DNA from: Candidatus Caccoplasma merdavium | GTDB taxonomy: Bacteria > Bacteroidota > Bacteroidia > Bacteroidales > UBA11471 | Assembly: GCA_018715595.1 (NCBI GenBank) | Contig: DVLI01000025.1 | Coordinates: 1 to 64,000, forward strand | Direction: 5' to 3' | DNA: 64,000 nucleotides | Shown: positions 33,343 through 44,812 of the stretch, one piece after another | How the letters are laid out: every line of letters starts with the position of its first letter | Position numbering within the stretch: the stretch's first letter is position 1 | Notes under the pieces: model-generated | Seen by the model: only the letters and a program-made list of their open reading frames with translations | The model's database searches: none | Told to the model about the DNA's origin: nothing | Program-made: the position numbers and the translations under genes

Positions 33343-34440
33343 TTACTTTTCCAGGGTGGAGGCGATGAATTGTTTCATGCTATCGCCGCGCAGGTCGCGG
33401 GCAAGAATGGTGCCGTCGGGCCCGAAGAGCATGATTTGGGGTATGCCGCTGATGCCGTAGAGGTTGGTCGGTATCTGTCCCGCGTCGATGATTTGCGGCC
33501 ACGGCAACTGTTCCTCTTCGATGGCTTTGAGCGTATCGTCGCGTTTATCCCATACGGCGACACTCACGATTTCGAAGTTTTCACCGGCAAATTGCTTGTA
33601 AATCGCTTTCAGGTTGGGTGTCTCGGCACGGCACGGGCCGCACCACGATGCCCAGAAATCGACCAGCACATATTTGCCTTTGCCCACATAGTCGGAGAGG
33701 GAGACCGACGTCCCGTCGATGTTGCCGTTGATGATGGTGAAGTCTGTAAACATCGAGCCGACTTTGGTCGCATTCAATTTTTTGTTCTCATCGATGCAGC
33801 GTGCTATCATCGGGTATTTGAGGTCGTCGCTGGTGACGAGAGCCGCGGTTTTGTCAAATTCGTCGCCGCCGACCAGCATGTTGAGCCAGTTGGCCAATGC
33901 GTAGGTGGCTACGCGACTGCCCGGCATGGCTTCGACGTAATGGGCCGAGATGGTGCCGAAAGCCTCCATCATCTCTTTTTGCAGGGCAATGTCTTGTTCT
34001 TCTGTGCCGGTGCCGCTTTCGGCCAGGGCCTGATGGCGGGCAAAGAATTTTTCTTGTATTTCCTTGACGTCGGAGTAGAAACTTTGCAGGGAGTCATTTT
34101 GCGGGGTTCCCGCAACGGTCCAGTTTGGAGGGTCGATGGTGATATTTCCCCCTTCGAGAATGAAGACGGCGCTTTCGCCATATGGGGAGTCGACAAAGAG
34201 CTGGCAGAGCTTGGCGTCGTTGCATCTCCCTTTGAAGATGGCTTTGTCATTGCTTACGACGACGCTGTCCATGGGCTTTTCGGTCGTAAGGTCGATGATA
34301 AATGCCTGTTTGCCGTTGCTGGTGGCATCGCATTTGACGGTGACGGTGTACTGCGGGGTGCAGGCCGAGAAGAGCAGCAGGGCGAGTCCCCCGATGAAAC
34401 CTTTGGCCGCTTGTGTCCGTAGGGAAAGAATGGTCTTCAC
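33343..34440 (-). CDS. TlpA-like lipoprotein, thiol-disulfide oxidoreductase (copy 2)
   Basis: Lipoprotein of 365 residues with signal peptide ending LLLFSAC. The domain order is the same as in the downstream paralogue: a DUF4369-like beta domain, a helical region and a thioredoxin fold with WASWCGPCR and GIPQIMLF. The start codon appears to be GTG at 34440; no in-frame ATG comes before the signal sequence. It stands 11 bp after thiL in the lpxK-pnp-thiL run. The two copies share long stretches in the thioredoxin half but differ in the N-terminal half, which suggests different partners. Confidence 0.87.
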   Translation of the reverse strand: MKTILSLRTQAAKGFIGGLALLLFSACTPQYTVTVKCDATSNGKQAFIIDLTTEKPMDSVVVSNDKAIFKGRCNDAKLCQLFVDSPYGESAVFILEGGNITIDPPNWTVAGTPQNDSLQSFYSDVKEIQEKFFARHQALAESGTGTEEQDIALQKEMMEAFGTISAHYVEAMPGSRVATYALANWLNMLVGGDEFDKTAALVTSDDLKYPMIARCIDENKKLNATKVGSMFTDFTIINGNIDGTSVSLSDYVGKGKYVLVDFWASWCGPCRAETPNLKAIYKQFAGENFEIVSVAVWDKRDDTLKAIEEEQLPWPQIIDAGQIPTNLYGISGIPQIMLFGPDGTILARDLRGDSMKQFIASTLEK

Positions 34441-34451
34441 GGGTATGGGAA

Positions 34452-35528
34452 TTAGTTTTCGGTTTCGATGTTCTTGTTTGAGTCGGTGTTTTCGTCGGAG
34501 AGGGAGTTCCAGCCTTGTGCGCGGAGCTCTATTTCGTTGCCGTCGCGGGTAATCATGTAGAGCCCCAGCGACGGAGCGGTGATGTGTCCGATGATGTGCA
34601 CGCCGGGAATGGCGGCTACGTCGTCGTGGCAGCCGAGCGGGACGGTGAAGAGGAGCTCATAGTCTTCCCCTCCGTTGAGGGCGGCGGTGACGAGGCTCAT
34701 GTTGAACTCTTCGGCCATGACGGCTGTCTGGTAGTCGATGGGTATGCGCTCTTCGTAGATGCGGCAACCGGTGTGGCTCTGCCGGCAGATGTGGAGCAGC
34801 TCCGAGGAGAGCCCGTCGGAGATGTCCATCATGGCCGTGGGCACGATGTTGCGTTTGGCCAGTTCGGCGATGATGTCTTTCCGGGCTTCGGGTTTGAGTT
34901 GGCGTTCGAGAATGTACTCTTTGCCTTCGAATGCGGGGGTGAAGTCTTGTTCTCCCGCAAAGATTTTTTTTTCGCGTTCGAGCAGTTGCAGCCCCATGTA
35001 GGCGGCGCCGAGGTCTCCGCTCACGCAGATGAGGTCGTTTTCCCTGGCTCCGTTGCGGTACACGATTTTGCCCTCATCTCCTTCTCCGATGCAGGTGATG
35101 CTGATGGTGAGGCCGGTCATCGAGGCCGAGGTGTCGCCGCCGACGAGGTCGACGCCGTAGATGTCGCAGGCCAGGCGGATTCCGGCATACAACTCTTCCA
35201 GGTCTTCGACCGAGAATCGCTTGGAGATGCCCAGCGACACGGTAATCTGTCGGGGCTGGCCGTTCATGGCGTAGATGTCGGAGAAGTTGACCACGGCCGA
35301 TTTGTATCCGAGGTGTTTGAGGGGGACGTAGGTGAGGTCGAAGTGTATGCCTTCGAGCAGGAGGTCGGTGGTGACCAATACGCGTTTCTTGTCGTAGTCG
35401 AGCACGGCGGCGTCGTCGCCCACGCCTTTGAGCGAGGAGCTGTTGCGCAAGGGGGCCTCTTTTGTCAGGTGGTGTATGAGACCGAACTCACCGAGTGTGG
35501 CGATGTCGGTCTGTGGCTTATGTTCCAT
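34452..35528 (-). CDS. thiL: Thiamine-monophosphate kinase
   Basis: Cytoplasmic enzyme of 358 residues that phosphorylates thiamine monophosphate to the active cofactor thiamine diphosphate. It has the PurM-like fold: GVGDDAAVLD (about 36-45), LLLEGIHFD (about 56-64), VVGGDT-type segment VDLVGGDTSAS (about 125-135), MDISDGLSSELLHI (about 223-236) and NGGEDYELLFTVP (about 277-289). The length is normal. It lies 28 bp after pnp and 11 bp before the TlpA copy, in one apparent transcript. No thiamine riboswitch is seen. Confidence 0.95.
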   Translation of the reverse strand: MEHKPQTDIATLGEFGLIHHLTKEAPLRNSSSLKGVGDDAAVLDYDKKRVLVTTDLLLEGIHFDLTYVPLKHLGYKSAVVNFSDIYAMNGQPRQITVSLGISKRFSVEDLEELYAGIRLACDIYGVDLVGGDTSASMTGLTISITCIGEGDEGKIVYRNGARENDLICVSGDLGAAYMGLQLLEREKKIFAGEQDFTPAFEGKEYILERQLKPEARKDIIAELAKRNIVPTAMMDISDGLSSELLHICRQSHTGCRIYEERIPIDYQTAVMAEEFNMSLVTAALNGGEDYELLFTVPLGCHDDVAAIPGVHIIGHITAPSLGLYMITRDGNEIELRAQGWNSLSDENTDSNKNIETEN

Positions 35529-35556
35529 GAGGATTCGGGTTAGGTAGTAGGATTGT

Positions 35557-36372
35557 TTATGCGATTTCTTCGATGAGTTGGCGCATGATGAGGGTCATGC
35601 GGGGTTGGGCTTCGGCGGCGGCTTTTTGCACCTCTTCGTGAGAGCATTTTACGATGTCGCCGAAGCCGCCGAGGTCGGTGATGACCGATATGGCGAAGAC
35701 CTCCATGCCGCCGTGATGGGCGACGATGACTTCGGGCACGGTCGACATGCCCACGGCGTCGCCGCCGATGACGCGGTAGTAGCGGTATTCGGCCGGAGTC
35801 TCGAACGAGGGCCCTTGTGTGCCCACATACACGCCCTCCTGCACTTCGATGCCGTTGCGGCGGGCTATTTCCTTGGCTTTTGCGATGAGGCGGGGGGTGT
35901 AGGCTTCGCTCATGTCGGGGAAGCGCGGACCTCTCTGTTCATCGTTCTTCCCGCGCAGGGGGTTGTCGGGAAACGTGTTGATGTGGTCGGTGATAATCAT
36001 GAGGTCGCCCACTTTGAAGCGGGGATTCATGCCTCCGGCGGCGTTTGACACAAAGAGCGTTTTTACGCCTAATTCCTGCATGACCCGCACCGGAAAAGTG
36101 ACCTGTTGCATGGTGTACCCTTCGTAGTAGTGAAAGCGTCCCTGCATGGCAAGAATCCTGCGGTGCCCGAGGTTGCCGACGATGAGTTTGCCGCTGTGAC
36201 CTTCGACGGTCGAGAGGGGGAAGTTGGGAATTTCGGCGTAGGGGAGTTCTTGTTTACAGTCGATGTGTCCGGCCAGTTCGCCCAGTCCGGTACCCAAAAT
36301 GATGGCGGTGGAGGGAATTTCTCCGAATTTGGCGGCAATGTAGGCCGCCGTTTCTTTGATGGGGTCGAGCAT
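35557..36372 (-). CDS. Purine nucleoside phosphorylase
   Basis: Enzyme of 271 residues that splits purine nucleosides with phosphate in the salvage pathway. It belongs to the trimeric family: ILGTGLGELA (about 24-33), phosphate-site GHSGKLIVG (about 60-68), GRFHYYEGY (about 79-87), SNAAGGMNP (about 110-118) and GVYVGTQGPSFETPAEYR (about 185-202). The start is the ATG at 36372 (MLDPIKETAAYIAAKFG), although the frame is open further upstream across the end of lpxK. It lies between lpxK and thiL with short gaps, suggesting an operon. Confidence 0.93.
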   Translation of the reverse strand: MLDPIKETAAYIAAKFGEIPSTAIILGTGLGELAGHIDCKQELPYAEIPNFPLSTVEGHSGKLIVGNLGHRRILAMQGRFHYYEGYTMQQVTFPVRVMQELGVKTLFVSNAAGGMNPRFKVGDLMIITDHINTFPDNPLRGKNDEQRGPRFPDMSEAYTPRLIAKAKEIARRNGIEVQEGVYVGTQGPSFETPAEYRYYRVIGGDAVGMSTVPEVIVAHHGGMEVFAISVITDLGGFGDIVKCSHEEVQKAAAEAQPRMTLIMRQLIEEIA

Positions 36373-36389
36373 GGTTGTGCGGTTATAGG

Positions 36390-37520
36390 TTATTTTTTCT
36401 TTTGAATTACATGGCGACGGAAACGGACGACAGACTCTTTGATTTGATTGTTGAATGCCGTTTCCTGTTCGAGCATGAAGTGTATGCGCAGGGGCAGGTA
36501 ATAGAGGTGGCTTTTGAGCAGAGAGGGTACGCGCGGACAGTCGAGCAGCCGGGCGGCATCTTTCTCGGTGACGATGACATGCCCGCGCCCCCCGCTTTCG
36601 ACCGAGGTGGCAATCCATTTCTCGATTTTGCGTAATTCTCGGGAGGTGAACTCGTGGTGGTCGCCAAAGCTCCACAACCGGGTATGCGGCGTGAACCGGC
36701 TGATGTATTCGGCAAAGAGACCGGGCGAGGCGATGCCGGCGACAAGAAGTGTTTCGCCCGGTGTGTCGCGTAATTGTTCGACGGTGACGCGGGTGGGATT
36801 TTCGGTCGGGAACACGGCTTTGAGCTCGTCATAATGCAATCCCGTGAAATAGAGGCTTTGGTAAGGGTAGAGGTTGAGGTGCTTGGCCAGCAGCCGGTAG
36901 TCGATGGGTTTGAGGGCCTCGGGGCATTTGGTGACGATGACGATGTTGGCGCGCGATTTTTCCACGACCGGCTCTCTGAGTCGACCCACGGGGAGGAGCT
37001 TGTCTTCATATATCATACGCTCGTAGCTGGTGAGGAGTATCGACGTCGAAGGGGTCACAAACCGGTGTTGGTAGGCGTCGTCGAGCAGCACGATGTCGAT
37101 GCCGTGGGTTTGCTCGGTGAGTTTGCGAATGCCCCGTCGGCGATTGGCGTCGACCGCCACGGTGACGGTGGGAAATTTATGTTTGATTTGGAGCGGTTCG
37201 TCACCTACTTCGGCGGCCGTCGACGTCATGGTGACCAACTTGAAACCGCGCGTGTGCCGTTTGTATCCACGGCTGAGGACGGCTACTCGGTAGGAGGCAT
37301 CGGAGAAGGTGCGTATGAGATGTTCGATGTGAGGGGTTTTCCCGGTACCGCCTACCGTGATGTTGCCCACGCTGATGACGGGAACATCGAAACTCTCCGA
37401 GGAGAGAATGTTCCAGTCGAAGAGCCGGTTGCGGAACCATACGATTACCCCGTAGAGCCATGCCAGGGGGGCGAGTAGCGGATAATATTTTATGCCGGAA
37501 GATTCCTGTCGATTGTTCAT
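36390..37520 (-). CDS. lpxK: Tetraacyldisaccharide 4'-kinase
   Basis: Inner-membrane-associated kinase of 376 residues that phosphorylates the lipid A precursor at the 4' position. It has an N-terminal hydrophobic stretch (LLAPLAWLYGVIVWFRN), the P-loop VGNITVGGTGKTPH (about 51-64), LSRGYKRHTRGF (about 83-94), VAVDANRRRGI and LLDDAYQHRF (about 140-149). All are standard LpxK motifs. It is the first gene of the minus-strand run with a promoter element at 37581-37588. Placement before purine nucleoside phosphorylase is common in Bacteroidetes, as I recall. Confidence 0.94.
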   Translation of the reverse strand: MNNRQESSGIKYYPLLAPLAWLYGVIVWFRNRLFDWNILSSESFDVPVISVGNITVGGTGKTPHIEHLIRTFSDASYRVAVLSRGYKRHTRGFKLVTMTSTAAEVGDEPLQIKHKFPTVTVAVDANRRRGIRKLTEQTHGIDIVLLDDAYQHRFVTPSTSILLTSYERMIYEDKLLPVGRLREPVVEKSRANIVIVTKCPEALKPIDYRLLAKHLNLYPYQSLYFTGLHYDELKAVFPTENPTRVTVEQLRDTPGETLLVAGIASPGLFAEYISRFTPHTRLWSFGDHHEFTSRELRKIEKWIATSVESGGRGHVIVTEKDAARLLDCPRVPSLLKSHLYYLPLRIHFMLEQETAFNNQIKESVVRFRRHVIQKKK

Positions 37521-37580
37521 GCCGTTCTGCTTTTAGAAATACAACACGCAATGGCACGCTTTTGTGCCCGTAACTCTTAG

Positions 37581-37588
37581 CAAAGATA
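37581..37588 (-). promoter_or_regulatory. Promoter -7 element of the lpxK operon
   Basis: On the minus strand this reads TATCTTTG. The leader is about 55 nt and can fold into a small GGCAC/GTGCC hairpin. Confidence 0.55.
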
Positions 37589-37823
37589 GAACATTTTTGT
37601 CAAAATGCCAACCTGTTGCGAGGGATATTCATATAAGAAGAAAAAGTCGGGCCCGAAGTGTGAATAAATCTTTTGAAAGTACAAAAAAATCAGTCTTTCC
37701 AGTCGGTTTTTGGAGAAATAATTTGTGTGGCTGCATTTTATTCTGTTACTTTGAAGCACTTTTGAGGAAAGAGGTTTTTGCCTCCCTTTTTTCGAAGCCT
37801 TGACAAAGAGGTTTCGATGTTCT

Positions 37824-37831
37824 TATTTTTG
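37824..37831 (+). promoter_or_regulatory. Promoter -7 element of the nuo-atp-nuo run
   Basis: TATTTTTG matches TAnnTTTG. The transcript would start near 37837, about 43 nt before nuoA. I see no other such element with suitable spacing between here and nuoN, but internal promoters in coding sequence cannot be excluded. Confidence 0.55.
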
Positions 37832-37879
37832 ATTGCGAAACATTGAATAACAAAGAATTAGCTTGATATTATAGGTGAA

Positions 37880-38230
37880 ATGAATTTATCCTTGTTAGTA
37901 GTCGTTTTCCTTACCGGCATTGTGCTGGTGACCGCAGCCCTGCTCATCGCATGGCTCATCTCACCCCGCTCGTATAACAGGCAGAAAGGAGAAGCCTATG
38001 AGTGCGGTATTCCCACACACGGAACGTCGTGGATGCAATTTAAGGTGGGATATTATCTGTTTGCCATTCTGTTTTTGATGTTCGACGTCGAGACGGTACT
38101 TCTGTTTCCGTGGGCAGTCATTGTCCGTGACTTGGGAGTCGCCGGCTTGGTGAACATTTTGTTTTTCTTGATAATCCTTGTCTTGGGTCTTGCCTATGCT
38201 TGGAAGAAAGGAGCGTTGGAATGGAAATGA
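37880..38230 (+). CDS. nuoA: NADH-quinone oxidoreductase subunit A
   Basis: Membrane subunit of complex I, 116 residues with three helices (about 4-27, 55-78, 84-108). The conserved [11 protein letters not shown] loop (38-48) and [11 protein letters not shown] (about 69-79) are typical. It helps link the membrane and peripheral arms. nuoB starts 10 bp before its stop codon, indicating translational coupling. Confidence 0.95.
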   Translation: MNLSLLVVVFLTGIVLVTAALLIAWLISPRSYNRQKGEAYECGIPTHGTSWMQFKVGYYLFAILFLMFDVETVLLFPWAVIVRDLGVAGLVNILFFLIILVLGLAYAWKKGALEWK

Positions 38231-38817
38231 AAAAACCGAAAATAAAATCGATGCAATACGAGGACTTCAAAGACAACGAGTCTCTCGAAAAAATGGTGGA
38301 GGAGCTCCGTGCCAACGGTACCAACGTGGTAGTGGGAGTCCTCGACGATGTCATCAATTGGGGCCGGTCCAATTCCCTCTGGCCGCTTACGTTCGCTACC
38401 AGCTGCTGCGGTATCGAATTCATGTCAGTGGGAGCTGCGCGCTATGACATGGCGCGATTCGGGTTCGAGGTGGCCCGTGCCAGTCCGCGTCAGGCCGACT
38501 TTATCATGGTCGCCGGCACGATAGTACATAAAATGGCCCCCGTACTCAAACGTCTCTACGACCAGATGGCCGAACCCAAATATGTGATTGCCGTCGGCGG
38601 TTGCGCCGTATCGGGCGGTCCTTTCAAAAACTCTTACCATGTGCTCAACGGGGTGGGAGAGATACTCCCCGTCGATGTGTACATACCCGGTTGCCCGCCC
38701 CGTCCCGAGGCCATGCTCTATGGTATGATGCAGTTGCAGCGCAAAGTAAAACTCGAAAAGTTCTTCGGCGGCGTGAACCGTCAGGAACAAAAACCGATAG
38801 AAGAATCCGAAGATTAA
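38221..38817 (+). CDS. nuoB: NADH-quinone oxidoreductase subunit B
   Basis: Peripheral-arm subunit of 198 residues that holds the terminal iron-sulfur cluster N2 next to the quinone site. The cluster ligands appear in [10 protein letters not shown] (about 60-69), [11 protein letters not shown] (about 125-135) and [10 protein letters not shown] (about 155-164). The ATG at 38221 overlaps nuoA and is preceded by GGAGCG. nuoCD follows after 22 bp. Confidence 0.96.
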   Translation: MEMKKPKIKSMQYEDFKDNESLEKMVEELRANGTNVVVGVLDDVINWGRSNSLWPLTFATSCCGIEFMSVGAARYDMARFGFEVARASPRQADFIMVAGTIVHKMAPVLKRLYDQMAEPKYVIAVGGCAVSGGPFKNSYHVLNGVGEILPVDVYIPGCPPRPEAMLYGMMQLQRKVKLEKFFGGVNRQEQKPIEESED

Positions 38818-38839
38818 CCTCCTGATAAGATTACCTTTG

Positions 38840-40468
38840 ATGGCAAATATACAAGAAAAGATAACCGCCTTCCTTCCGGAAGTTGTTTTTGAAGAAGGCC
38901 AATATCCGACCTTTACCGTCCCGACCGGAAAAATGCCGGCTTTGGCTCGTTACCTGCATGATGACGAGGAGCTGCAATTCGACAATCTCGCCGCTCTTGT
39001 CGGCATGGATTGGGGCGAGACCCTCGGCGTGGTCTATTATCTCAACTCGGTGAAGTATAACCACTGGGTGATTCTCAAAGCCGTGGCGGCCGACCGCAAA
39101 GACCCCCTGCTCTACACGGTGAGCGATGTGTGGGCAAACGCCAATTTCGAAGAACGCGAAGTCTACGATTTCTATGGCATACGTTTTATCGGTCACCCCG
39201 ACATGCGCCGTATCTTCCTGCGTGAAGACTGGAATGGTTTTCCCATGCGCAAGGACTATGACACCAGCCGCGAAAACAACCCCATACCCGAAACCAACGA
39301 AGAGTGCTCCGATACGACCGTGGCACTGGCTCTTGGTGCCGACGGGAAGGTCGAAAAGAAAGTCGTGGACATTTTTGACAAAAACGACTACATCGTCAAT
39401 ATCGGCCCGCAGCACCCCGCCACGCACGGCGTATTGCGTTTCCGCACTTCGCTCGAAGGAGAGATCATCAAGAAAATCGACGTGCATTGCGGCTACATAC
39501 ACCGCGGTATCGAGAAATTGTGGGAAGGAATGACCTACCCGCAAACGCTCCACATGACCGACCGTCTCGATTACCTCTCGGCACATCAAAACCGCCATGC
39601 CCTGTGCATGTGCATCGAAGACGCCCTGCAACTCGAAGTTCCCCAGCGCGCACAATATATCCGCACGATGATGGACGAGTTGATGCGTATCTCGTCGCAC
39701 TTGCTCTTCTTCTCGACCCTCTGCATGGACCTCGGTGCCCTTACGGCCTTCTTCTATGGCTTCCGTGAACGAGAGCTTGTACTCGACATCTTCGAGGAGA
39801 CCTGCGGTGCCCGCATGTCGATGAACTACAATACCATAGGCGGTGTCATGGCCGACATTCACCCCGACTTCCAACGCAAGGTCAAGGAGTTCATCAAAAT
39901 CATGCCGGCCCGTCTGAAAGAGTATAATCAGGTATTTACCGGCAACGTCATAGCCCGCAACCGTATGATCGGCGTAGGACATCTCTCGCTCGAAGATGCC
40001 ATACGTTACAACGCCACCGGACCCACCGGCCGTGCCTCGGGCTGGGCTTGCGACGTGCGCAAACGCACCCCTTATGCCGCATACGACAAGGTGCAATTCG
40101 ACGAAGTGCTGTCGCACGAGGGCGATTCCTATGCCCGTTACAATGTGCGACTTGCCGAAATCGAGCAGTCGCTGCACATTCTCGAACAACTCGTCGATAA
40201 TATCCCCGAAGGCGATTATGCCGTGAAGACCAAACCCATCATCAAAGTACCCGAAGGCCGCTACTTCAAGCAAGTCGAAGCCTCCCGCGGTGCATTCGGC
40301 ATCTATCTCGAAAGCCGGGGCGACAAGACACCCTATCGCCTCAAAGTGGTATCGCCGGGCTTTGCCCTCGTGGGGGTTGTCGACCACCTCGTGCGGGGTG
40401 CGAAAATCGCCGACCTCATCACCATCGGTGGCTCGCTCGACTATGTGGTGCCCGACATCGACCGTTGA
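38840..40468 (+). CDS. nuoCD: NADH-quinone oxidoreductase fused subunits C and D
   Basis: Fusion protein of 542 residues. The N-terminal third (about 30-140) is NuoC, with the 30-kDa signature NFEEREVYDFYGIRFIGHPD. The rest is NuoD, the 49-kDa subunit lining the quinone cavity, with NIGPQHPATHGVLRF (about 187-201), HCGYIHRGIEKL, RNRMIGVG (about 374-381) and the C-terminal VVPDIDR. C-D fusion is known in several groups including Bacteroidetes. It is followed by nuoH after 50 bp, without the NADH-module genes nuoE, nuoF and nuoG found in other bacteria. Confidence 0.96.
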   Translation: MANIQEKITAFLPEVVFEEGQYPTFTVPTGKMPALARYLHDDEELQFDNLAALVGMDWGETLGVVYYLNSVKYNHWVILKAVAADRKDPLLYTVSDVWANANFEEREVYDFYGIRFIGHPDMRRIFLREDWNGFPMRKDYDTSRENNPIPETNEECSDTTVALALGADGKVEKKVVDIFDKNDYIVNIGPQHPATHGVLRFRTSLEGEIIKKIDVHCGYIHRGIEKLWEGMTYPQTLHMTDRLDYLSAHQNRHALCMCIEDALQLEVPQRAQYIRTMMDELMRISSHLLFFSTLCMDLGALTAFFYGFRERELVLDIFEETCGARMSMNYNTIGGVMADIHPDFQRKVKEFIKIMPARLKEYNQVFTGNVIARNRMIGVGHLSLEDAIRYNATGPTGRASGWACDVRKRTPYAAYDKVQFDEVLSHEGDSYARYNVRLAEIEQSLHILEQLVDNIPEGDYAVKTKPIIKVPEGRYFKQVEASRGAFGIYLESRGDKTPYRLKVVSPGFALVGVVDHLVRGAKIADLITIGGSLDYVVPDIDR

Positions 40469-40518
40469 AACATACACACAGAAACCTTATTAAGTAGAAC
40501 AAAATAACCTGCAACAAT

Positions 40519-41595
40519 ATGTTCGATTTCTCGATAGTAACACAATGGATTGACTCTTTCCTGAGAGAGTATATGCCCGAGTGGGGCGCCCTCTTGATTG
40601 AATTTGTCTTGATTGGAGTCGCCCTCCTGTTGCTATATGCACTTATCGCTTTGGCATTGATTTACGGCGAACGTAAAATCTGTGCCTTCTTCCAATGCCG
40701 TCTCGGCCCCAACCGTGTAGGCCCTTATGGAATATTCCAAAGTGTCGCCGATATGGTCAAAATCCTCATCAAGGAGCTTATTACCATCAAGCGTAGTGAC
40801 CGGTTCCTTTTCAATCTGGCCCCCTATTTGGTGATACTTGCTTCGATGCTCACCTTCGGGTGCATGCCTTTCGGTCGTGGATTGCAAGTGCTCGACTTCA
40901 ATATCGGCGTATTCTTCATCATGGCCGTCTCTTCGATAGGTGTGTTGGGAATCCTGTTGGCCGGCTGGTCGAGTAACAACAAGTTCACCCTCATCGGTGC
41001 CATGCGAAGCGGCGCCCAGATGGTAAGTTATGAGCTTTCCATCGGCCTCTCGATGCTTTCGGTCGTGGTGTTTGCCGGTACGATGCAGACCTCGCAACTC
41101 ATCGAGTTGCAAAGCCGTGGCTGGTTTATCTTCACCGGTCACATACCCATGCTCATAGCCTTCATCATCTACCTCATCGCCGGAACGGCCGAGACCAATC
41201 GCGGCCCGTTTGACCTTCCCGAGGCAGAGTCGGAGCTCACCGCCGGTTATCACACCGAGTATTCGGGAATCCACTTCGGATTCTACTATTTGGCCGAGTA
41301 CCTCAATATGTTTATCGTCTCGGGTATTGCCAGCCTGCTCTTCCTGGGCGGTTGGATGCCCTTGCACATCGGAGGCTGGGACGCATTCAACCAGGTCATG
41401 GATTATATCCCCTCGATTATCTGGTTCTTTGGCAAGACCGCCGTGGTGATGTTTATCATCATGTGGTTCAAGTGGACGTTCCCCCGTCTGCGTATCGACC
41501 AGTTGTTGAGCCTCGAATGGAAATATCTGGTACCCATAGGATTTGTCAACCTCCTGCTCGTGGTGCTGATAACCATCTTTGGCATACACTTCTAA
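40519..41595 (+). CDS. nuoH: NADH-quinone oxidoreductase subunit H
   Basis: Membrane subunit of 358 residues with about eight helices that forms the quinone entry tunnel. It contains [20 protein letters not shown] (about 49-68), [20 protein letters not shown] (about 221-240) and [10 protein letters not shown]. The next gene is atpD, only 31 bp later, where nuoI would be expected. No terminator separates them. Confidence 0.96.
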   Translation: MFDFSIVTQWIDSFLREYMPEWGALLIEFVLIGVALLLLYALIALALIYGERKICAFFQCRLGPNRVGPYGIFQSVADMVKILIKELITIKRSDRFLFNLAPYLVILASMLTFGCMPFGRGLQVLDFNIGVFFIMAVSSIGVLGILLAGWSSNNKFTLIGAMRSGAQMVSYELSIGLSMLSVVVFAGTMQTSQLIELQSRGWFIFTGHIPMLIAFIIYLIAGTAETNRGPFDLPEAESELTAGYHTEYSGIHFGFYYLAEYLNMFIVSGIASLLFLGGWMPLHIGGWDAFNQVMDYIPSIIWFFGKTAVVMFIIMWFKWTFPRLRIDQLLSLEWKYLVPIGFVNLLLVVLITIFGIHF

Positions 41596-41617
41596 GAAAA
41601 AATACATAATGCAATAA

Positions 41618-43135
<1,518 letters not shown>

Positions 43136-43155
43136 TTTGTTAAAACGTCTGCACC

Positions 43156-43389
43156 ATGACACTCGAGATTATTTCCCCCACCGGAATCCTTTTCCAAGGC
43201 GAAGCAACTCGCGTTACCTTGCCGGGGACTGTCGGTTCTTTCACCGTGTTGCAAGACCATGCTTCTCTGCTCTCGACCCTCAAAGCCGGAGAGTTGGAGT
43301 ATGAAAGCGACGGTGAAGTAAAAACCTTGACGGTTGAAGGCGGATTTGTAGACGTAAACAACAACCGTGTTGTTGTGTGCCTCAAATAA
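43156..43389 (+). CDS. atpC: ATP synthase F1 subunit epsilon, short form
   Basis: Subunit of 77 residues forming only the N-terminal beta-sandwich (LEIISPTGILFQGEATRVTL, GFVDVNNNRVVVC). Typical epsilon subunits have about 135 residues with a C-terminal helical hairpin that can block rotation. That part is absent here, so autoinhibition by epsilon is not expected. Short epsilons occur in Bacteroidetes. It is separated from atpD by 20 bp and from atpB by 31 bp. Confidence 0.93.
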   Translation: MTLEIISPTGILFQGEATRVTLPGTVGSFTVLQDHASLLSTLKAGELEYESDGEVKTLTVEGGFVDVNNNRVVVCLK

Positions 43390-43420
43390 GCCGAAGCTTA
43401 CGATAAAAAACCAACCAGAG

Positions 43421-44500
43421 ATGAAAAAATATATGTTCCATCGTATCGCCTTGCTCCTTGCCTTGGCTTTTGCCATCGCCCCCGTGGCCAACGCGGCCGA
43501 GGAAGGGGAAGAGCAGGCTTTCGACGCCAAAGAGATCATATTCGAGCATGTGCTCGATAATTACGGTTGGGAAGTGCCATTCTCTCACAGCACTCGCATA
43601 CCGTTGCCCGTCATCGTGCGCGACAAGGACGGAAATTGGAGCGTGTTCGGCTCTCACCGCGTCATGCACGGGGAGACTTATGAGGGCTATTACGTTGCCT
43701 CCGACGGCGATTTCAAGGGAAAGGTCGTGACTCGCGATGAGGCGGGAAACGAATATCGCCCGTTCGACATCTCGATTACCAAGAACGTGGCGGCACTTTT
43801 TATCACGGCCTTGCTGTTGTGTGTCTGCTTCATACCCATGGCGCGCTGGTACCGTCGTCACCCCAACGGGGCACCCCGCAAGTGGTTCGGGTTTATGGAA
43901 CTGGTTTTTGACATGCTCTACAACGACCTCATAAAGCCGGTGCTTGGAGCCGATTCTCGTCGGTATGCTCCCTATCTGCTGACGGTATTCTTCTTCATCT
44001 TCTTCATGAATATTCTCGGCCTGATGGTGATTTTCCCGGCCGGAGCCAACCTCACGGGCAATATTTCCATCACGATGGTTTTGGCCTTGTGCACATTCTT
44101 GGTTGTGAACCTGACCGGGACCAAGCATTATTGGAAAGACCTTTTCTGGCCCGAGGTACCCATGTGGATGAAGTGTCCCGTGCCGTTGATGCCCATCATC
44201 GAAATCTTCGGAGCCTTCACCAAACCGGTGGCTCTCATGATACGTCTCTTTGCCAATATGCTGGGCGGTCACCTCATCGTGTTGGTACTCATCTCGCTGA
44301 TATTCATCTTCGGCTCCATGGGCGCGGCTGTGCTCACGGGAACGACAGTTATCTCGGTCTTCTTCTCGCTGTTCATGATGCTGCTCGATGTGCTTATCAG
44401 TTTCATTCAAGCCTATGTGTTCACCATCCTCTCCACCATATTCATCAGCTTGGCCCGCGTGAAGGGAGAGTCGTCACACGAATCACCCGTGAAAGAATAA
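43421..44500 (+). CDS. atpB: ATP synthase Fo subunit a
   Basis: Membrane stator subunit of 359 residues that forms the proton half-channels with the c-ring. The essential Arg lies in the helix KPVALMIRLFANMLGGH (near residue 275). The protein has a signal-peptide-like start (ending VANAAEEGEEQ) and an extracytoplasmic N-terminal region of about 100 residues, longer than in E. coli but usual in Bacteroidetes. I chose the ATG at 43421; the open frame extends into atpC upstream without support. No atpI lies near. Confidence 0.95.
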   Translation: MKKYMFHRIALLLALAFAIAPVANAAEEGEEQAFDAKEIIFEHVLDNYGWEVPFSHSTRIPLPVIVRDKDGNWSVFGSHRVMHGETYEGYYVASDGDFKGKVVTRDEAGNEYRPFDISITKNVAALFITALLLCVCFIPMARWYRRHPNGAPRKWFGFMELVFDMLYNDLIKPVLGADSRRYAPYLLTVFFFIFFMNILGLMVIFPAGANLTGNISITMVLALCTFLVVNLTGTKHYWKDLFWPEVPMWMKCPVPLMPIIEIFGAFTKPVALMIRLFANMLGGHLIVLVLISLIFIFGSMGAAVLTGTTVISVFFSLFMMLLDVLISFIQAYVFTILSTIFISLARVKGESSHESPVKE

Positions 44501-44512
44501 AGAAAAAAATAG

Positions 44513-44794
<282 letters not shown>

Positions 44795-44812
44795 TACAAA
44801 AAAATAGACACC

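Larger units (their letters stand above)
37521..37879. other. Divergent intergenic region, lpxK / nuoA
   Basis: This 359-bp region carries the lpxK promoter element (37581-37588, minus) and the nuoA promoter element (37824-37831, plus). The AT-rich interval in between (37610-37820) has no open frame with support. It would house any regulation of the long nuo-atp run. Confidence 0.5.
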
